Assembly: GCA_964394395.1 (NCBI GenBank)
Contig: CAYMWV010000001.1
Span: 11,585 to 75,584, forward strand
Length of the DNA: 64,000 nt
Origin: Sediminispirochaeta sp964394395
GTDB lineage: Bacteria > Spirochaetota > Spirochaetia > DSM-16054 > Sediminispirochaetaceae
Direction of reading: 5' to 3'
Part shown: piece by piece, positions 8,782-17,831 of the stretch
Numbering within the stretch: the stretch's first letter is position 1
How the letters are laid out: each line of letters begins with the position of its first letter
Position numbers and translations under genes: made by a program
The notes under the pieces: model-generated
Database searches by the model: none
Told to the model about the DNA's origin: nothing
What the model saw: the letters and a program-made list of their open reading frames with translations, nothing else

Positions 8782-10142
8782 TATCAGTGTTATTGGGATT
8801 ATTTGGACTGGGCTTGGTGGTCTTTGTTCATGAGGCGGGCCATTTTCTCTCCGCAAAGGCTTCTGGAATAGAGGTTGAAGCCTTTTCCATCGGATGGGGA
8901 CGGGCAGTGCTGAAAAAGCAGATCGGAAATACTGAATACAGATTAGGGATTCTTCCTATCGGCGGCTACTGCAAAATGAAGGGAGAAGAGCTTTTCAGGA
9001 AGGCTCTGGCTGAAAAGGCGGAAACCATAGAAGCAGAAAAGGGCTCTCTTTTCGCCGCTCACCCTCTTAAACGTATTGCTACCTATGCTGCAGGACCTTT
9101 TGCGAATCTCCTCTTCGCTATTCTTGTTCTTTCTATCCTGTGGTATATAGGCTTCACCATCCACACATTCGATAATAGGATTGTTCTCCTCTCCGACTAT
9201 CCTGAGCTCTTTGACGAAGGAGAAAACCCTGCCGACCGCGCAGGTCTTGAAAGCGGTGACCGTATTATCGGATTCAACGGAAACACGATAAGCCACTACA
9301 CTGACCTTCAGGAAGCAGTGGCATCCAGGGCGGGCTCAAGCAGCAAGATCACCCTCTTACGGGAGGGCAAAGAGATTACCCTTACCATAGAGCCGGAACT
9401 GGACAAACAACGGGGTATTGGAAAGATCGGGGTCTCTGCCTGGATTGAACCGGTGATTGCCGAGATCGCCCCCAATTCTGCTGCGGCCCTGGCGGGTCTA
9501 AAAAAAGGTGACCGTATTAGCCTCGCCTCGGGGGTAAAGATAGATCATTACCTTGATCTCCTCTCGATTCTTGAGAAAGAGGGAGGGAAGATTGAGATCA
9601 GTTATATGCGGGATTCTCTCCGGCAGGAAACTGTCCTCATCCCCAGCTGGGACGATGAAGGCAATCCAATTACCGGAATCTCCTTTGGGGGGAAGAGGGT
9701 ACGCTCTCCGGAGCTATCCCTCCCCGGTGCAGTTGGCAAGGGAGCAGGAGAGACGTTCTCTACATTATTCCTGACCGTCAAGGGACTTGCATCTCTCTTT
9801 TCCGGGGTAGATGCCCGGGAAACGGTATCAGGACCAATCCGGATCACCTATCTGGTTGGAGAGGTGGCAAGTAGAAGCTTCCAGGAGGGGATTGGCACCG
9901 GTATCTCGACCCTGTTTCGCTTTATCGCACTTATCAGTGTCGCCCTCTGTTTTGGTAATCTGCTCCCCATACCTGCCCTCGATGGAGGTCTCATCCTCCT
10001 TTCCCTGGTCGAAATGGTTAAGGGATCTCAGGTTTCGCCCAGAACCTTTTACCGATACCAGACTATTGGTTTTTTCATTATCCTTGGTATACTGATACTT
10101 ACCACCTTTGGTGATATAAGCTATTTGATGAGAGGAGTATAA
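8778..10142 (+). CDS. rseP: RseP-type site-2 membrane metalloprotease
   Basis: An intramembrane zinc protease that cleaves membrane-bound regulators and signal-peptide remnants. HEAGH (about residues 18-22) in the first membrane segment gives the zinc ligands and Glu. The second catalytic motif, NLLPIPALDGG, is near residue 395. Between them are two PDZ-like domains (about 130-200 and 215-285), including AGLESGDRI and AGLKKGDRI loops. The last segment is a C-terminal membrane helix. No anti-sigma target is visible nearby. Confidence 0.94.
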   Translation: MISVLLGLFGLGLVVFVHEAGHFLSAKASGIEVEAFSIGWGRAVLKKQIGNTEYRLGILPIGGYCKMKGEELFRKALAEKAETIEAEKGSLFAAHPLKRIATYAAGPFANLLFAILVLSILWYIGFTIHTFDNRIVLLSDYPELFDEGENPADRAGLESGDRIIGFNGNTISHYTDLQEAVASRAGSSSKITLLREGKEITLTIEPELDKQRGIGKIGVSAWIEPVIAEIAPNSAAALAGLKKGDRISLASGVKIDHYLDLLSILEKEGGKIEISYMRDSLRQETVLIPSWDDEGNPITGISFGGKRVRSPELSLPGAVGKGAGETFSTLFLTVKGLASLFSGVDARETVSGPIRITYLVGEVASRSFQEGIGTGISTLFRFIALISVALCFGNLLPIPALDGGLILLSLVEMVKGSQVSPRTFYRYQTIGFFIILGILILTTFGDISYLMRGV

Positions 10143-10143
10143 G

Positions 10144-10797
10144 ATGGCGAAACAACAGATACATTGCCCCTGCGATGAGGATTTTGCGATTGACATACCG
10201 GATACCTTCCTTTTTTCCGAAGATCCACAATTGCTCCCCTCCTTTCGCAAGGGAGATTTTCTCCTTGTTGATTGTCCCCGGTGCGGAATGGTGATAGAAA
10301 CCGAATTCCCCTTCACCATCCGGGGCATTTCCCAAATGAGTAAGAAAAATGTAGCATATGATACGATCCGCTTCTTGCCAGAATTGGAGCGAAACCGCTT
10401 TCTTTCGGGGAAAATCACCGTTTCCGAAGATCGTCTGGTGATAGGCAGGGATGAACTGATGGAAAAGATGGCCATAATAGAAGAGGAAGTGGATGACCGG
10501 ATTGTAGAATTGATCAAGTTTCTCCTTCTGGAAAAAGTTGATCGGAAAGATTCTGAAGATAGTGATTCTGAAAATGGTGAAACTATTGCTATTTCCTTTA
10601 AAGGAAAGGATGAATCCGGATCAATGGAGTTTCATGTTTCTGGTCTACGCTCTGAAGAGACAGCCATGTTAAAAGCACCTGCATCACTCTATAAGAAAGC
10701 GGAAGAAGATTTGGAAGAGCGATTGAAAGAGAACCCCTTTCGTGAAATACTTGAAGAGCCATATGTTTCGGTAAACAAGATTAATCTGGAGGTTTGA
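10144..10797 (+). CDS. CpXC-domain protein
   Basis: The first 60 residues contain two close cysteine motifs, CPC at about residue 8 and CPRCG near residue 46, separated by acidic aromatic sequence; this is the layout of the CpXC domain, a probable metal-binding module of unknown role. The remainder (217 residues in all) is charged and helical, with no membrane segment. It starts 1 nt after the rseP stop and overlaps the terminal bases before the next GTG start, so it belongs to the rseP transcript. Confidence 0.7.
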   Translation: MAKQQIHCPCDEDFAIDIPDTFLFSEDPQLLPSFRKGDFLLVDCPRCGMVIETEFPFTIRGISQMSKKNVAYDTIRFLPELERNRFLSGKITVSEDRLVIGRDELMEKMAIIEEEVDDRIVELIKFLLLEKVDRKDSEDSDSENGETIAISFKGKDESGSMEFHVSGLRSEETAMLKAPASLYKKAEEDLEERLKENPFREILEEPYVSVNKINLEV

Positions 10798-10798
10798 T

Positions 10799-12811
10799 GT
10801 GACTCTCAGACGCTTTGCTGCCCTTATCTTGCTAAGTATCCTCTTCTCTCCTGTTACCCTATTTAGTAATACTATAACGGTGCGAAGTAGTCACAGTGCA
10901 GGTATCAGTTCCATGCTCCAGAGGGTAGAAGATAATATCCTGGCCACCGCCTCAACAGATGGTTCAGTTAAAATCTGGGATACCAGGGGAGGTCACCTCC
11001 TTTCATCTATTCAGGCAGGCCATCTGGGGATACCGCTTTTGGCTATCCATCCCACCCTTCCCCGGATTGCTCTTATCACCACCGATGGAATAAACACCTT
11101 CAGACTTGACCTCTGGGATTGGGAAACCAGAAGAAAGATCTTTTCTAAACGGATTGAAGAAGTACCCCTCTTCCTTTGTTTCAGCCCCCAGGGTTCCTTC
11201 ATCGTTTACGGTAAAACCGATTGGGACAGTCTCCGTTTCATTGATGGAAGCCAGGGTTTTGAAAAAGAGATGATTGAAACCCCCTTTGGAATCGTCTCTT
11301 CCGTTTTTATAAGCTCTTCGGAAAATACACTTCTCTCCTACAGCCCTTCTGGCACACTCCGCTATCACGATTTGACTACCGGTAAGTCCAAGACAAATCC
11401 GATAAAAACCAGAAGGGATCTTACCGATATCGCATTTTCCAACGATGGGCTGGTTCTTTTCGGTAGAGAAAACGAAACTATCTACGCTGTCAACCTGATA
11501 AACGGATCGGTCCTGGCAAGCATCACCATTGAGGGCTTGGTAAACTTTGACATGGCCAGTGATTCCACTAATCTGGCGCTTCTTTTTGACCGCCCCTCTG
11601 GAAGGAGTGTGGAGATCTACCGATATACCAAAGGGTCAGGCAACAGGACGAGTCAATTCAAAAAACGGGAACTTCCAGTGAGTTTGGGACCCTATTCCCC
11701 AAAAGAGATAGCTTTTCATGATACGGTTATCTATTCCGGAGATGAATCGGGTAACATTGTTATCCACCAACTCTTTTCCGGAGAAAGCCTCCTCTTCGCC
11801 CGGCCAATGGTCGCCCGTATCCATGATATTGACGCCTCCAATGAGGGATTACTTATCACCACCGAATCTGGAAAACTGGTGCTTCTCCAATCTGATCTCT
11901 TCTCCACCTCTTCTATTCCACCGGAGAGTTTTGCCACAAAAAGTTTCGATTCTCCCTTTTCCGGCCGAAGCGGTGCTATTACCCTGAAGAATGGAGGCTT
12001 CCTGCTTTTCTCAACCGATTCTAATGGGGAAGGTATTGTTAGATTAGATCCCCATCTTGGTACCTTCACCCGGGTTGGGGAGGTTTCAGGTTCGATCATT
12101 GAAGCAAAACATTACGGCGAAGAGGATAATATTCTCCTTTTAAGCAGTTCTGGAGAAGTTAACCTCTTTACCAACGGAGGCAGGAAAATGGCCTCCCAAA
12201 GCTCATTTGGTATCCGGTCTGCTTCGGTCCGGAACGATGGAGATATCATCGCAGGAAAGGGCAACAGCGGTACCCTATCATCATCCTTGTTGAAAATCGA
12301 TGCAAGAACCGGTGAAACTGTCGCCCTGGAAAGCGAAGAGCTGCTCATCTTTCGCACAACCTACAATAATGTAAGCAGAACCCTCTATACCCTTGGTTAC
12401 CAGAGCCATCGGGGACAGCTTAGAACCATATTAAAGAGCAGGTCTGGAACAGATATGGATCGGGAATCTGTTCTGCTCACTTTCCCAGGAGAAGATCCTG
12501 ATGGTTCTTTTATCACCAGTGGAAATGATACAACCCTGTACACATCCCTCGGTTATAGCGGTGTATCAATACTTGCATGGGATGGGTTTACTCCTCTGGA
12601 AAGGGTAGAACACATTCCAAGGAAGCTGGAACTGCATAACAATCTTCTCTTCTCCTTAAACAGGGATTCTTCCATATCAATCTGGTCCACAGATAATGGG
12701 AATAACCTGTGTACCATCTATATCTTTGATGATGATAATTGGGCAGTAGTGTTCACCAGCGGCGAGACATTCTCATCACCGGAGGCGGAAGAACTTCTCT
12801 TTTCGCATTAA
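10799..12811 (+). CDS. Exported WD40/beta-propeller protein
   Basis: The product has 670 residues. A GTG start one base after the CpXC stop is followed by a typical signal peptide (basic TLRR, hydrophobic run, then FSNTI). A canonical WD repeat follows: ILATASTDGSVKIWD, with weaker repeats along the whole length (LWDWETRRKI, GTLRYHDLTTGKS, DESGNIVIHQL, DSSISIWSTDNG). It is therefore a periplasmic or surface propeller scaffold. No catalytic residues are recognised. Its 3' end converges with comFB-like. Confidence 0.75.
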   Translation: MTLRRFAALILLSILFSPVTLFSNTITVRSSHSAGISSMLQRVEDNILATASTDGSVKIWDTRGGHLLSSIQAGHLGIPLLAIHPTLPRIALITTDGINTFRLDLWDWETRRKIFSKRIEEVPLFLCFSPQGSFIVYGKTDWDSLRFIDGSQGFEKEMIETPFGIVSSVFISSSENTLLSYSPSGTLRYHDLTTGKSKTNPIKTRRDLTDIAFSNDGLVLFGRENETIYAVNLINGSVLASITIEGLVNFDMASDSTNLALLFDRPSGRSVEIYRYTKGSGNRTSQFKKRELPVSLGPYSPKEIAFHDTVIYSGDESGNIVIHQLFSGESLLFARPMVARIHDIDASNEGLLITTESGKLVLLQSDLFSTSSIPPESFATKSFDSPFSGRSGAITLKNGGFLLFSTDSNGEGIVRLDPHLGTFTRVGEVSGSIIEAKHYGEEDNILLLSSSGEVNLFTNGGRKMASQSSFGIRSASVRNDGDIIAGKGNSGTLSSSLLKIDARTGETVALESEELLIFRTTYNNVSRTLYTLGYQSHRGQLRTILKSRSGTDMDRESVLLTFPGEDPDGSFITSGNDTTLYTSLGYSGVSILAWDGFTPLERVEHIPRKLELHNNLLFSLNRDSSISIWSTDNGNNLCTIYIFDDDNWAVVFTSGETFSSPEAEELLFSH

Positions 12812-12817
12812 CTGAGG

Positions 12818-13114
12818 CTAATCATGAGACGGATTGGAGGATATTTTTCGAATAGCCTCAATTACCGTTTTCTCCACGTCCCTGGCGTAATCGGTATCGT
12901 CAATATTGTGGGCATATAAGGTACCCATCAGAGAGACACGATATAAGGGTCGTGTATTGTTAAGGGCGTATGCCGCCATATCGAGTACACAATCCTGGCA
13001 TTTACACACTTCTTGAAACGCTTCATTCTGGAGATGTTCTTCCAGTTTCTCCAGCACAACCCGTTCTGCTTCATTAGTTAAAAACTCAAAATTGTATCTC
13101 TCTTTAAGTCCCAT
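12818..13114 (-). CDS. ComFB-like small protein (possible cyclic dinucleotide receptor)
   Basis: The 98-residue product has the ComFB core: a CKCQDCVLDMAAYALN cysteine cluster followed by RPLYRVS, flanked by helices. ComFB proteins were named for late competence in Bacillus; cyanobacterial homologues bind cyclic dinucleotides. The start has AGGAG 9 nt upstream. It is the last gene of the rpsF-dnaB operon, 60 nt after dnaB. Its role in a spirochaete is unknown. Confidence 0.72.
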   Translation of the reverse strand: MGLKERYNFEFLTNEAERVVLEKLEEHLQNEAFQEVCKCQDCVLDMAAYALNNTRPLYRVSLMGTLYAHNIDDTDYARDVEKTVIEAIRKISSNPSHD

Positions 13115-13174
13115 GGTGTTCTCCTGTCACGCAGTTGTTACTATTGTAATCTTCAGCATCGCCTGCGTCAATCT

Positions 13175-14515
13175 TTACCTGCCCTTTCCACTGTGTGATT
13201 CGAATTTTGTATATTTTTTAACAAATGCAATGTTAATGGTGCCCACCGGGCCGTTTCTCTGTTTTGCAACAATGAGCTCTGTTTTTACACTTCCGCTATC
13301 TTCACCATTGTCGTTGGTACTCTCTCGTTCCCGATGAAGGAACATCACCACATCTGCATCCTGCTCAATAGATCCCGATTCCCTGATATCTGCAAGACTG
13401 GGAGCTTTCCCTTCCGATTGTCTTCCAACCTGGGAAAGAGAGATGACAGGAATGTCAAGCTCCCGGGCCAGAGATTTCAAGGATCGCGATATTTCGGATA
13501 CCTGCTCATGCCTTGGAATATTGTTTTTGTTTTCCGGTTCGATCAGGGTTATATAGTCAATAAAGAGGGCTTCAATACCTTCCTTACTGCGCATTCTTCT
13601 TGCCTGAGCCCGTAGATCAAGCAGTTTAATATTTGGTGTATCATCTATGTACAGCGGAGCCTCATAGATTCTACCTGCGGCTTCGGTAAGGTTATGAAAA
13701 TCTGAAGGCCGTAAAAAACCGTTTCGCAGATTCTGTGAATCAATCCTGGCTTCACTAGCCACAAGACGTTGCATCAAGGCCTGGGAGGACATCTCCAGGG
13801 TAAAAAAACCTACCGGAATATGCTTTTTTATGCTCATGTTAGCAGCCACAGTGAGAGCAAAAGCGGTCTTTCCTACTGAAGGTCTGGCACCAATAACAAC
13901 GAATTCTGCCTTCTGAAAACCACTGGTCATGGAGTCAAGATCGGGGAAACCGCTGGGGACACCGGTATAGCTCTCCTTGGTGTGATAAAGCCTTTCAATA
14001 GCGGCTATTGTTTCATTTATTATTTCGTTGGCACCCCGGTAGCTGCCGCTTTGCTGATTATCAGTAATCTCAAATATTTTTCGCTCAGCCTCTTCGACCA
14101 ACTCCCGACTTTCGATCGTTTCATTGAAACAGTTTGCTGTTAATTCCGACGATATCTTTAACAAGCTTCTTCGTATACTTTCTGCTTTAACGATTTTAGC
14201 GTAATATTCCACGTTAGCGCTGGTAGGCACAACAGAGGTGAGGGTCGAAATGTAGGCGGGCCCTCCCCCCGATTCCAGAGTACCTTTGCTTCTCAGGTCA
14301 TCGGTCAGGGTAATCAGATCAAGTTCCCGGCCTTGATTAAAGAGATCAAGTATTCCTGTATAGATTAGCTGGTTTCTGCCAGAATAAAAATCCCCCGGCC
14401 TTAGATGCCGGAGGACGGTAGAGACAGCTTCCTGATCAAGGAGCATTGCCCCCAGAGTAGCCGCTTCCGCCTCACTATTATGAGGCGGAACTCTATCTTT
14501 GAGGGATGTATTCAT
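13175..14515 (-). CDS. dnaB: Replicative DNA helicase DnaB
   Basis: The hexameric fork helicase, 446 residues. The N-terminal domain (about 1-110) has PPHNSEAEAATLGAMLLD and the helicase core begins near residue 180 (TGVPSGFPDLD). Walker A is GARPSVGKT at 209-217; FFTLEMSSQALMQRL, LFIDYITLI (Walker B) and the LSQVGR...LADIRESGSIEQDADVV motifs follow. No intein is present. It lies just downstream of rplI, as in many bacteria. Confidence 0.97.
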   Translation of the reverse strand: MNTSLKDRVPPHNSEAEAATLGAMLLDQEAVSTVLRHLRPGDFYSGRNQLIYTGILDLFNQGRELDLITLTDDLRSKGTLESGGGPAYISTLTSVVPTSANVEYYAKIVKAESIRRSLLKISSELTANCFNETIESRELVEEAERKIFEITDNQQSGSYRGANEIINETIAAIERLYHTKESYTGVPSGFPDLDSMTSGFQKAEFVVIGARPSVGKTAFALTVAANMSIKKHIPVGFFTLEMSSQALMQRLVASEARIDSQNLRNGFLRPSDFHNLTEAAGRIYEAPLYIDDTPNIKLLDLRAQARRMRSKEGIEALFIDYITLIEPENKNNIPRHEQVSEISRSLKSLARELDIPVISLSQVGRQSEGKAPSLADIRESGSIEQDADVVMFLHRERESTNDNGEDSGSVKTELIVAKQRNGPVGTINIAFVKKYTKFESHSGKGR

Positions 14516-14517
14516 GG

Positions 14518-15165
14518 CTACTCTTTGCTTTCTTCTACTTCGCCGGAAACAGCTTCCTCCGGTTCTTCGACCCTCTCTTCCTCTTCTTCTATCTCTTCTT
14601 CTATCTCTTCTTCAGTTTCTTCTTCAGTTTCTTCTTCAACTTTGCTTTCAGCCTTTACTTCTTCAACAGCTTTCTGCATCTCCGCTTCCTGTTCTTTTCT
14701 AGCTTCAGCTTTTTCGTCCAGAACAATCAGCTTCACATCCGCCAGTTCGCTTTCGTAGAGCTTTACCTTAACGGTATATTCACCCACCATCTTTATGGCG
14801 CTGCTGGGCACATCCACCTTTTTCTTCTCAACCTGAATTCCCATCTTCTTCAATTCTTCCACAACCATGGTATTGGTCACAGAACCAAACAGTTTACCGG
14901 AATCACCGGCGGTCATCTTGATAACAATTTCCGCCCCTTCCAGCTGCTCTTTCAAGCCCAAAGCGTGTTTACGCTTTTCTTCTTTCCTCTTTGCTATGGC
15001 CTCTCGGCGGCTTTCAAAAACCGCAATATTTTCCCTGTTATAGGGAACAGCGAGGGCCTTGGGGATGAGAAAATTCCGGGCATAGCCCCGGGCTACTTCA
15101 CAGATATCCCCTTCTTCACCCAAATTATACACATCCTGGCTGAGTATTACCTTTGTTCCACTCAT
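14518..15165 (-). CDS. rplI: 50S ribosomal protein L9 with long acidic tail
   Basis: L9 links the L1 stalk base to the neighbouring ribosome. The N-domain is clear: KVILSQDVYNLGEEGDICEVARGYARNFLIP. The central helix and C-domain (SGKLFGSVTN) follow to about residue 150. Residues 150-215 are an added tail of Lys/Glu and then almost pure Glu repeats such as EEETEEETEEEIEEEIEE, about 65 residues beyond the usual L9 length. The tail DNA is a simple-sequence tract, so its length may vary. Confidence 0.95.
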   Translation of the reverse strand: MSGTKVILSQDVYNLGEEGDICEVARGYARNFLIPKALAVPYNRENIAVFESRREAIAKRKEEKRKHALGLKEQLEGAEIVIKMTAGDSGKLFGSVTNTMVVEELKKMGIQVEKKKVDVPSSAIKMVGEYTVKVKLYESELADVKLIVLDEKAEARKEQEAEMQKAVEEVKAESKVEEETEEETEEEIEEEIEEEEERVEEPEEAVSGEVEESKE

Positions 15166-15181
15166 ATCATCTTCTCCTTAA

Positions 15182-16159
15182 CTATGCTTCTCTATATCTG
15201 ATCCACATCTCGGAAACCCCCAAAAGAGGAACCGAGAAGAGGGCAAGAACGTTCACCACTGGAGTGAAGAGCAGTATGATATAGAGTACTACCAGGGAAA
15301 ATCTTGCCCGCTTAAGCTTTGGCCTCTTCTCCATCTGGTATCCTATTATCCCTAAGCCCTGCACACCATACACAATCAACATAATCGCCCCTATATTCCA
15401 AAAGGGGTAAGCAATTGCACCCAAATCCATAAGGAAATCGAAAGCAACTCCAGCTACAGCCCCAATAAAGAGCCATATCAACCATTCCGGTAGATAGAAA
15501 TCCTTGAACCGGAATCTCTCTTCTCCAAACAATCGCCCCCGTAAAGCCCGGGAGATGAGAAGAGCCAATCCCTGCATAAGCAGGTAAGCGGCCAGAAAAA
15601 ACCGGAAAAAAAGATTCCTGGTGGTTTCTACCATGGCATCAGGGCTTAATTCTGCAAAAAGTACTGATGCTTCCCAATTTTCCGCTTCCTCGAGGGGAGA
15701 TCGCAGGATCTCCGTAACCAGCACGATCTGCTCCCGCAAAAGAGAGCTCAACCCTTCATCAGCCGCCAAATACAGAATAAGCGGCAAGCCAAAAACTCCA
15801 ACCCCGGCTGTAATGGCCAGAAGCCGGTTGAAGGAGCTCCCCTGTATGGCACGATAGGCAGCATGCCCAAAAATAAGAAATGTCGGAAAGGACATATCCA
15901 TCAAGAGCAGCTTCCCCCGGCTTATTCCAATATCACCAATCCCGGCAGAGAGGTTGAAGCCCTGAACCAGAAAAACCAGCCAAACAAGGCTGTCCACCAG
16001 CAGTACAGAAGCTGTATCCCTCTTTTGACCATACAGGTAGAGCGGGATAAGAAACAGAAAAAAGAAGAGGTGAAACTGGAAAAGCAGAACCGACACCACT
16101 ACCGTACCGGCAGCTGTAAGAATCTCCCGCAACTTCTTTCCGTCTCTATATCTTTCCAT
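15182..16159 (-). CDS. DUF2232-type multipass membrane protein
   Basis: The product has 325 residues and about eight hydrophobic segments and no recognisable catalytic motif. Position between rpsR and rplI and the membrane pattern fit the DUF2232/YybS family, frequently found in this operon in Firmicutes and spirochaetes. Its function is unknown. It lies 17 nt upstream of rplI and 6 nt downstream of rpsR, so it is cotranscribed with ribosomal protein genes. Confidence 0.7.
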   Translation of the reverse strand: MERYRDGKKLREILTAAGTVVVSVLLFQFHLFFFLFLIPLYLYGQKRDTASVLLVDSLVWLVFLVQGFNLSAGIGDIGISRGKLLLMDMSFPTFLIFGHAAYRAIQGSSFNRLLAITAGVGVFGLPLILYLAADEGLSSLLREQIVLVTEILRSPLEEAENWEASVLFAELSPDAMVETTRNLFFRFFLAAYLLMQGLALLISRALRGRLFGEERFRFKDFYLPEWLIWLFIGAVAGVAFDFLMDLGAIAYPFWNIGAIMLIVYGVQGLGIIGYQMEKRPKLKRARFSLVVLYIILLFTPVVNVLALFSVPLLGVSEMWIRYREA

Positions 16160-16165
16160 CCCTGA

Positions 16166-16480
16166 CTATTTCTTTACATAGGGCAGGTAGGCGAGTACCC
16201 TGGCCCGTTTGATCTCCCTTGAAAGGGTTCGCTGGTGCTTGGCACAGGTTCCGGTAATCCTCCGGGGAAGAATCTTACCCCGGTCTGTTACAAATCGGCC
16301 AAGTCCATCTGGATCCTTATAGTCAGCTTTCATATTACCGGTGCAAAATCTGCACACCTTCTTCTTGAAAAAGGGTTTACGCCCTCCTCCTCCGCCTCCG
16401 CCTCTGTAGGGACCTCTTCCGCCCCTTCCTCCAGAATCTCTTCCGTCATCTCTGTCTCTATCTCTATTCTCATCTGCCAT
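16166..16480 (-). CDS. rpsR: 30S ribosomal protein S18 with Gly/Arg-rich N-terminus
   Basis: S18 binds S6 on the platform of the 30S subunit. The C-terminal 70 residues are typical: CRFCTGN, DYKDPDGLGRFVTDRGKILPRRITGTCAKHQR, then the basic tail. The first 35 residues are an added low-complexity arm of Arg/Asp repeats and Gly runs. An alternative later start is not obvious, and the ATG has a usable AGGAG about 6 nt upstream. It sits between ssb and the DUF2232 gene. Confidence 0.95.
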   Translation of the reverse strand: MADENRDRDRDDGRDSGGRGGRGPYRGGGGGGGRKPFFKKKVCRFCTGNMKADYKDPDGLGRFVTDRGKILPRRITGTCAKHQRTLSREIKRARVLAYLPYVKK

Positions 16481-16491
16481 TGATCTTACTC

Positions 16492-16959
16492 CTAAAACGG
16501 TATGTCGTCGTCAAAATCTTCGGGACCGGGTACCGAGCCGTACTGCTCGAAGGGTTGTGAAGCCGATCCCTTTCTCACTCCGCCGCCTCCGGTTGAAGCT
16601 CCTGAGCCTCCTGAGCCTCCTGAACCTCCGGCGGGGCCTCCAAGTAATCGGACATTATCAGCAATGATTACCACTTTGCTTCTGCTCTGCCCTTCCTTTT
16701 CCCATCGGTCCTGTCGTAGTTTCCCCTGAACAGCAACCTGCTTTCCCTTAACCAGGTACTGCTGTACCGCTTCTGCCATCTTACCAAACATGGTGATATC
16801 GAAAAAGCTAGCTTCCTCTGTCCACTGTTCACCTGACCTCTTACTATGGTTTACAGCGATAGAGAAACTACAGATAGCCATTCCGCCGTTGGTATAACGC
16901 ATTTCGGAATCACGGGTGAGTCTGCCAACCAGTACTACAGCATTAATGTCATTAGCCAT
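16492..16959 (-). CDS. ssb: Single-stranded DNA-binding protein
   Basis: The OB-fold (about 1-105) begins NAVVLVGRLTRDSEMRYT and includes WTEEASFFDITMFGK and GKQVAVQGKLRQDRW. A glycine-rich linker follows and the protein ends with the acidic tip DFDDDIPF, the conserved docking peptide for partner proteins. The 155-residue length is normal. Classic position between rpsF and rpsR. Confidence 0.96.
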   Translation of the reverse strand: MANDINAVVLVGRLTRDSEMRYTNGGMAICSFSIAVNHSKRSGEQWTEEASFFDITMFGKMAEAVQQYLVKGKQVAVQGKLRQDRWEKEGQSRSKVVIIADNVRLLGGPAGGSGGSGGSGASTGGGGVRKGSASQPFEQYGSVPGPEDFDDDIPF

Positions 16960-16968
16960 GGTTCTTCT

Positions 16969-17250
16969 TTAGTCCTCTTTTCTGACGAAAAGATACTTCA
17001 GAACCGGATCGGCCAGCCGCAGAGCCCTTTCGAGGGTGCTAACTTTGGTCGGATCAAGATCAGCTTCAAGGTAATAGTAGTGTCCGCGCTGCTCTTTACC
17101 GATCAGGTAAGCGAGATTGCGGACCCCTTTGTCCTCCTGGCTTTTAATGGCGCTGCCCTGTTTTTCCATCTCGGAAAGCAGCAGTTCCTTGCCCTTGGAG
17201 AACTCCTCGTCCGTTGACTTGAAGATAACGGTCATTTCGTAGGTTCTCAT
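16969..17250 (-). CDS. rpsF: 30S ribosomal protein S6
   Basis: A 93-residue S6 (MRTYEMTVIF start, then GVRNLAYLIGKEQRGHYYYLEADLDP and a LRLADPVLKYL helix). AGGAGGAG lies 4-11 nt upstream of the ATG. It is the first gene of the seven-gene minus-strand operon ending in the comFB-like gene, and has a promoter and hairpin upstream. Confidence 0.95.
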   Translation of the reverse strand: MRTYEMTVIFKSTDEEFSKGKELLLSEMEKQGSAIKSQEDKGVRNLAYLIGKEQRGHYYYLEADLDPTKVSTLERALRLADPVLKYLFVRKED

Positions 17251-17272
17251 GTCTCCTCCTTGTGGTCTTTTG

Positions 17273-17292
17273 ATCCGTCCTCAGGGACGGAT
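17273..17292 (-). promoter_or_regulatory. Leader hairpin upstream of rpsF (possible S6:S18 autoregulatory site)
   Basis: On the minus strand ATCCGTCC, loop CTGA, GGACGGAT forms a perfect 8-bp stem beginning about 15 nt downstream of the -10 element and ending 22 nt before the rpsF ATG. The S6:S18 complex binds a CCG-containing hairpin in its own leader in many bacteria; this stem contains CCG but paired, so the match is only suggestive. No T tract follows. Confidence 0.4.
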
Positions 17293-17306
17293 AAAGAGGT
17301 CACGGG

Positions 17307-17336
17307 ACTCTATCACAAGTTCACATTGGATGTCAA
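17307..17336 (-). promoter_or_regulatory. Promoter of the rpsF-dnaB operon
   Basis: On the minus strand TTGACA (17336-17331), an 18-nt spacer and TAGAGT (17312-17307). The -35 is a perfect consensus. The hairpin and rpsF follow. Confidence 0.6.
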
Positions 17337-17366
17337 GGTTGGAGCAAAAGGTGCCGACAAGTTGGT

Positions 17367-17819
17367 ATGGGACAGTGGATTCATTACGACGCAGATATTT
17401 TCTTTCTCATGGATACAATTCATCTATTGCGGAGGAACCTCTCCCTTGAGGTCGACGCCGCTTATTTCCTGGATAAAGTACTTCAGGATTTACGTTTTAT
17501 TGATGCCCGGCTCACGGGATTACATGATTCTCTTAAAGGAAACAGCTACCTTCTGGACAGGAACAGATATGTCCGCTACCTCTATAAGGCCCAAAACGCC
17601 TTCTCAAGACTCTGCAGCTCCATTGTACATGGGGAACTTGGTTCCCAGATTGGCCTTATCAGCCATTCCCAGCCCATTGATGCCATGGGCAAAGCCCAGA
17701 AAAAGCATGCGGAAGAGTTAATCGGAAGCTCTGCGGCAACGGTGAACAGGGAAGAGCAACTGGATCAGCTGAGCAGGGAAGAATTCAAATACCTCTTTAT
17801 TGAACAGGGCGAATCATAG
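17367..17819 (+). CDS. Hypothetical helical protein
   Basis: The product has 150 residues and is predominantly helical, charged and free of Cys and membrane segments. It ends EEFKYLFIEQGES. No family is recognised. The start is uncertain: ATG 17367 has weak AGGTG 15 nt upstream, ATG 17409 (MDTIHLLRRN) would also work. The codon use looks ordinary and the overlapping longer frame at 17260 looks like an artefact. It is followed 12 nt later by the UDPGP-family gene. Confidence 0.55.
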   Translation: MGQWIHYDADIFFLMDTIHLLRRNLSLEVDAAYFLDKVLQDLRFIDARLTGLHDSLKGNSYLLDRNRYVRYLYKAQNAFSRLCSSIVHGELGSQIGLISHSQPIDAMGKAQKKHAEELIGSSAATVNREEQLDQLSREEFKYLFIEQGES

Positions 17820-17825
17820 TAGAAT
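17797..17825 (+). promoter_or_regulatory. Possible promoter placed directly before the UDPGP-family gene
   Basis: TAGAAT at 17820-17825 ends 6 nt before the ATG at 17832; the spacer contains only C residues and no ribosome-binding site. The -35 (TTATTG, 17-nt spacer) is weak. It suggests a leaderless mRNA. Confidence 0.35.
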
Positions 17826-17831
17826 CCCCCC

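Noticed and set aside
12813..12860. Inverted repeat TGAGGCTA/TAGCCTCA as a terminator
   Set aside because: The arms are 32 nt apart, overlap the comFB-like coding region and lack a T tract.
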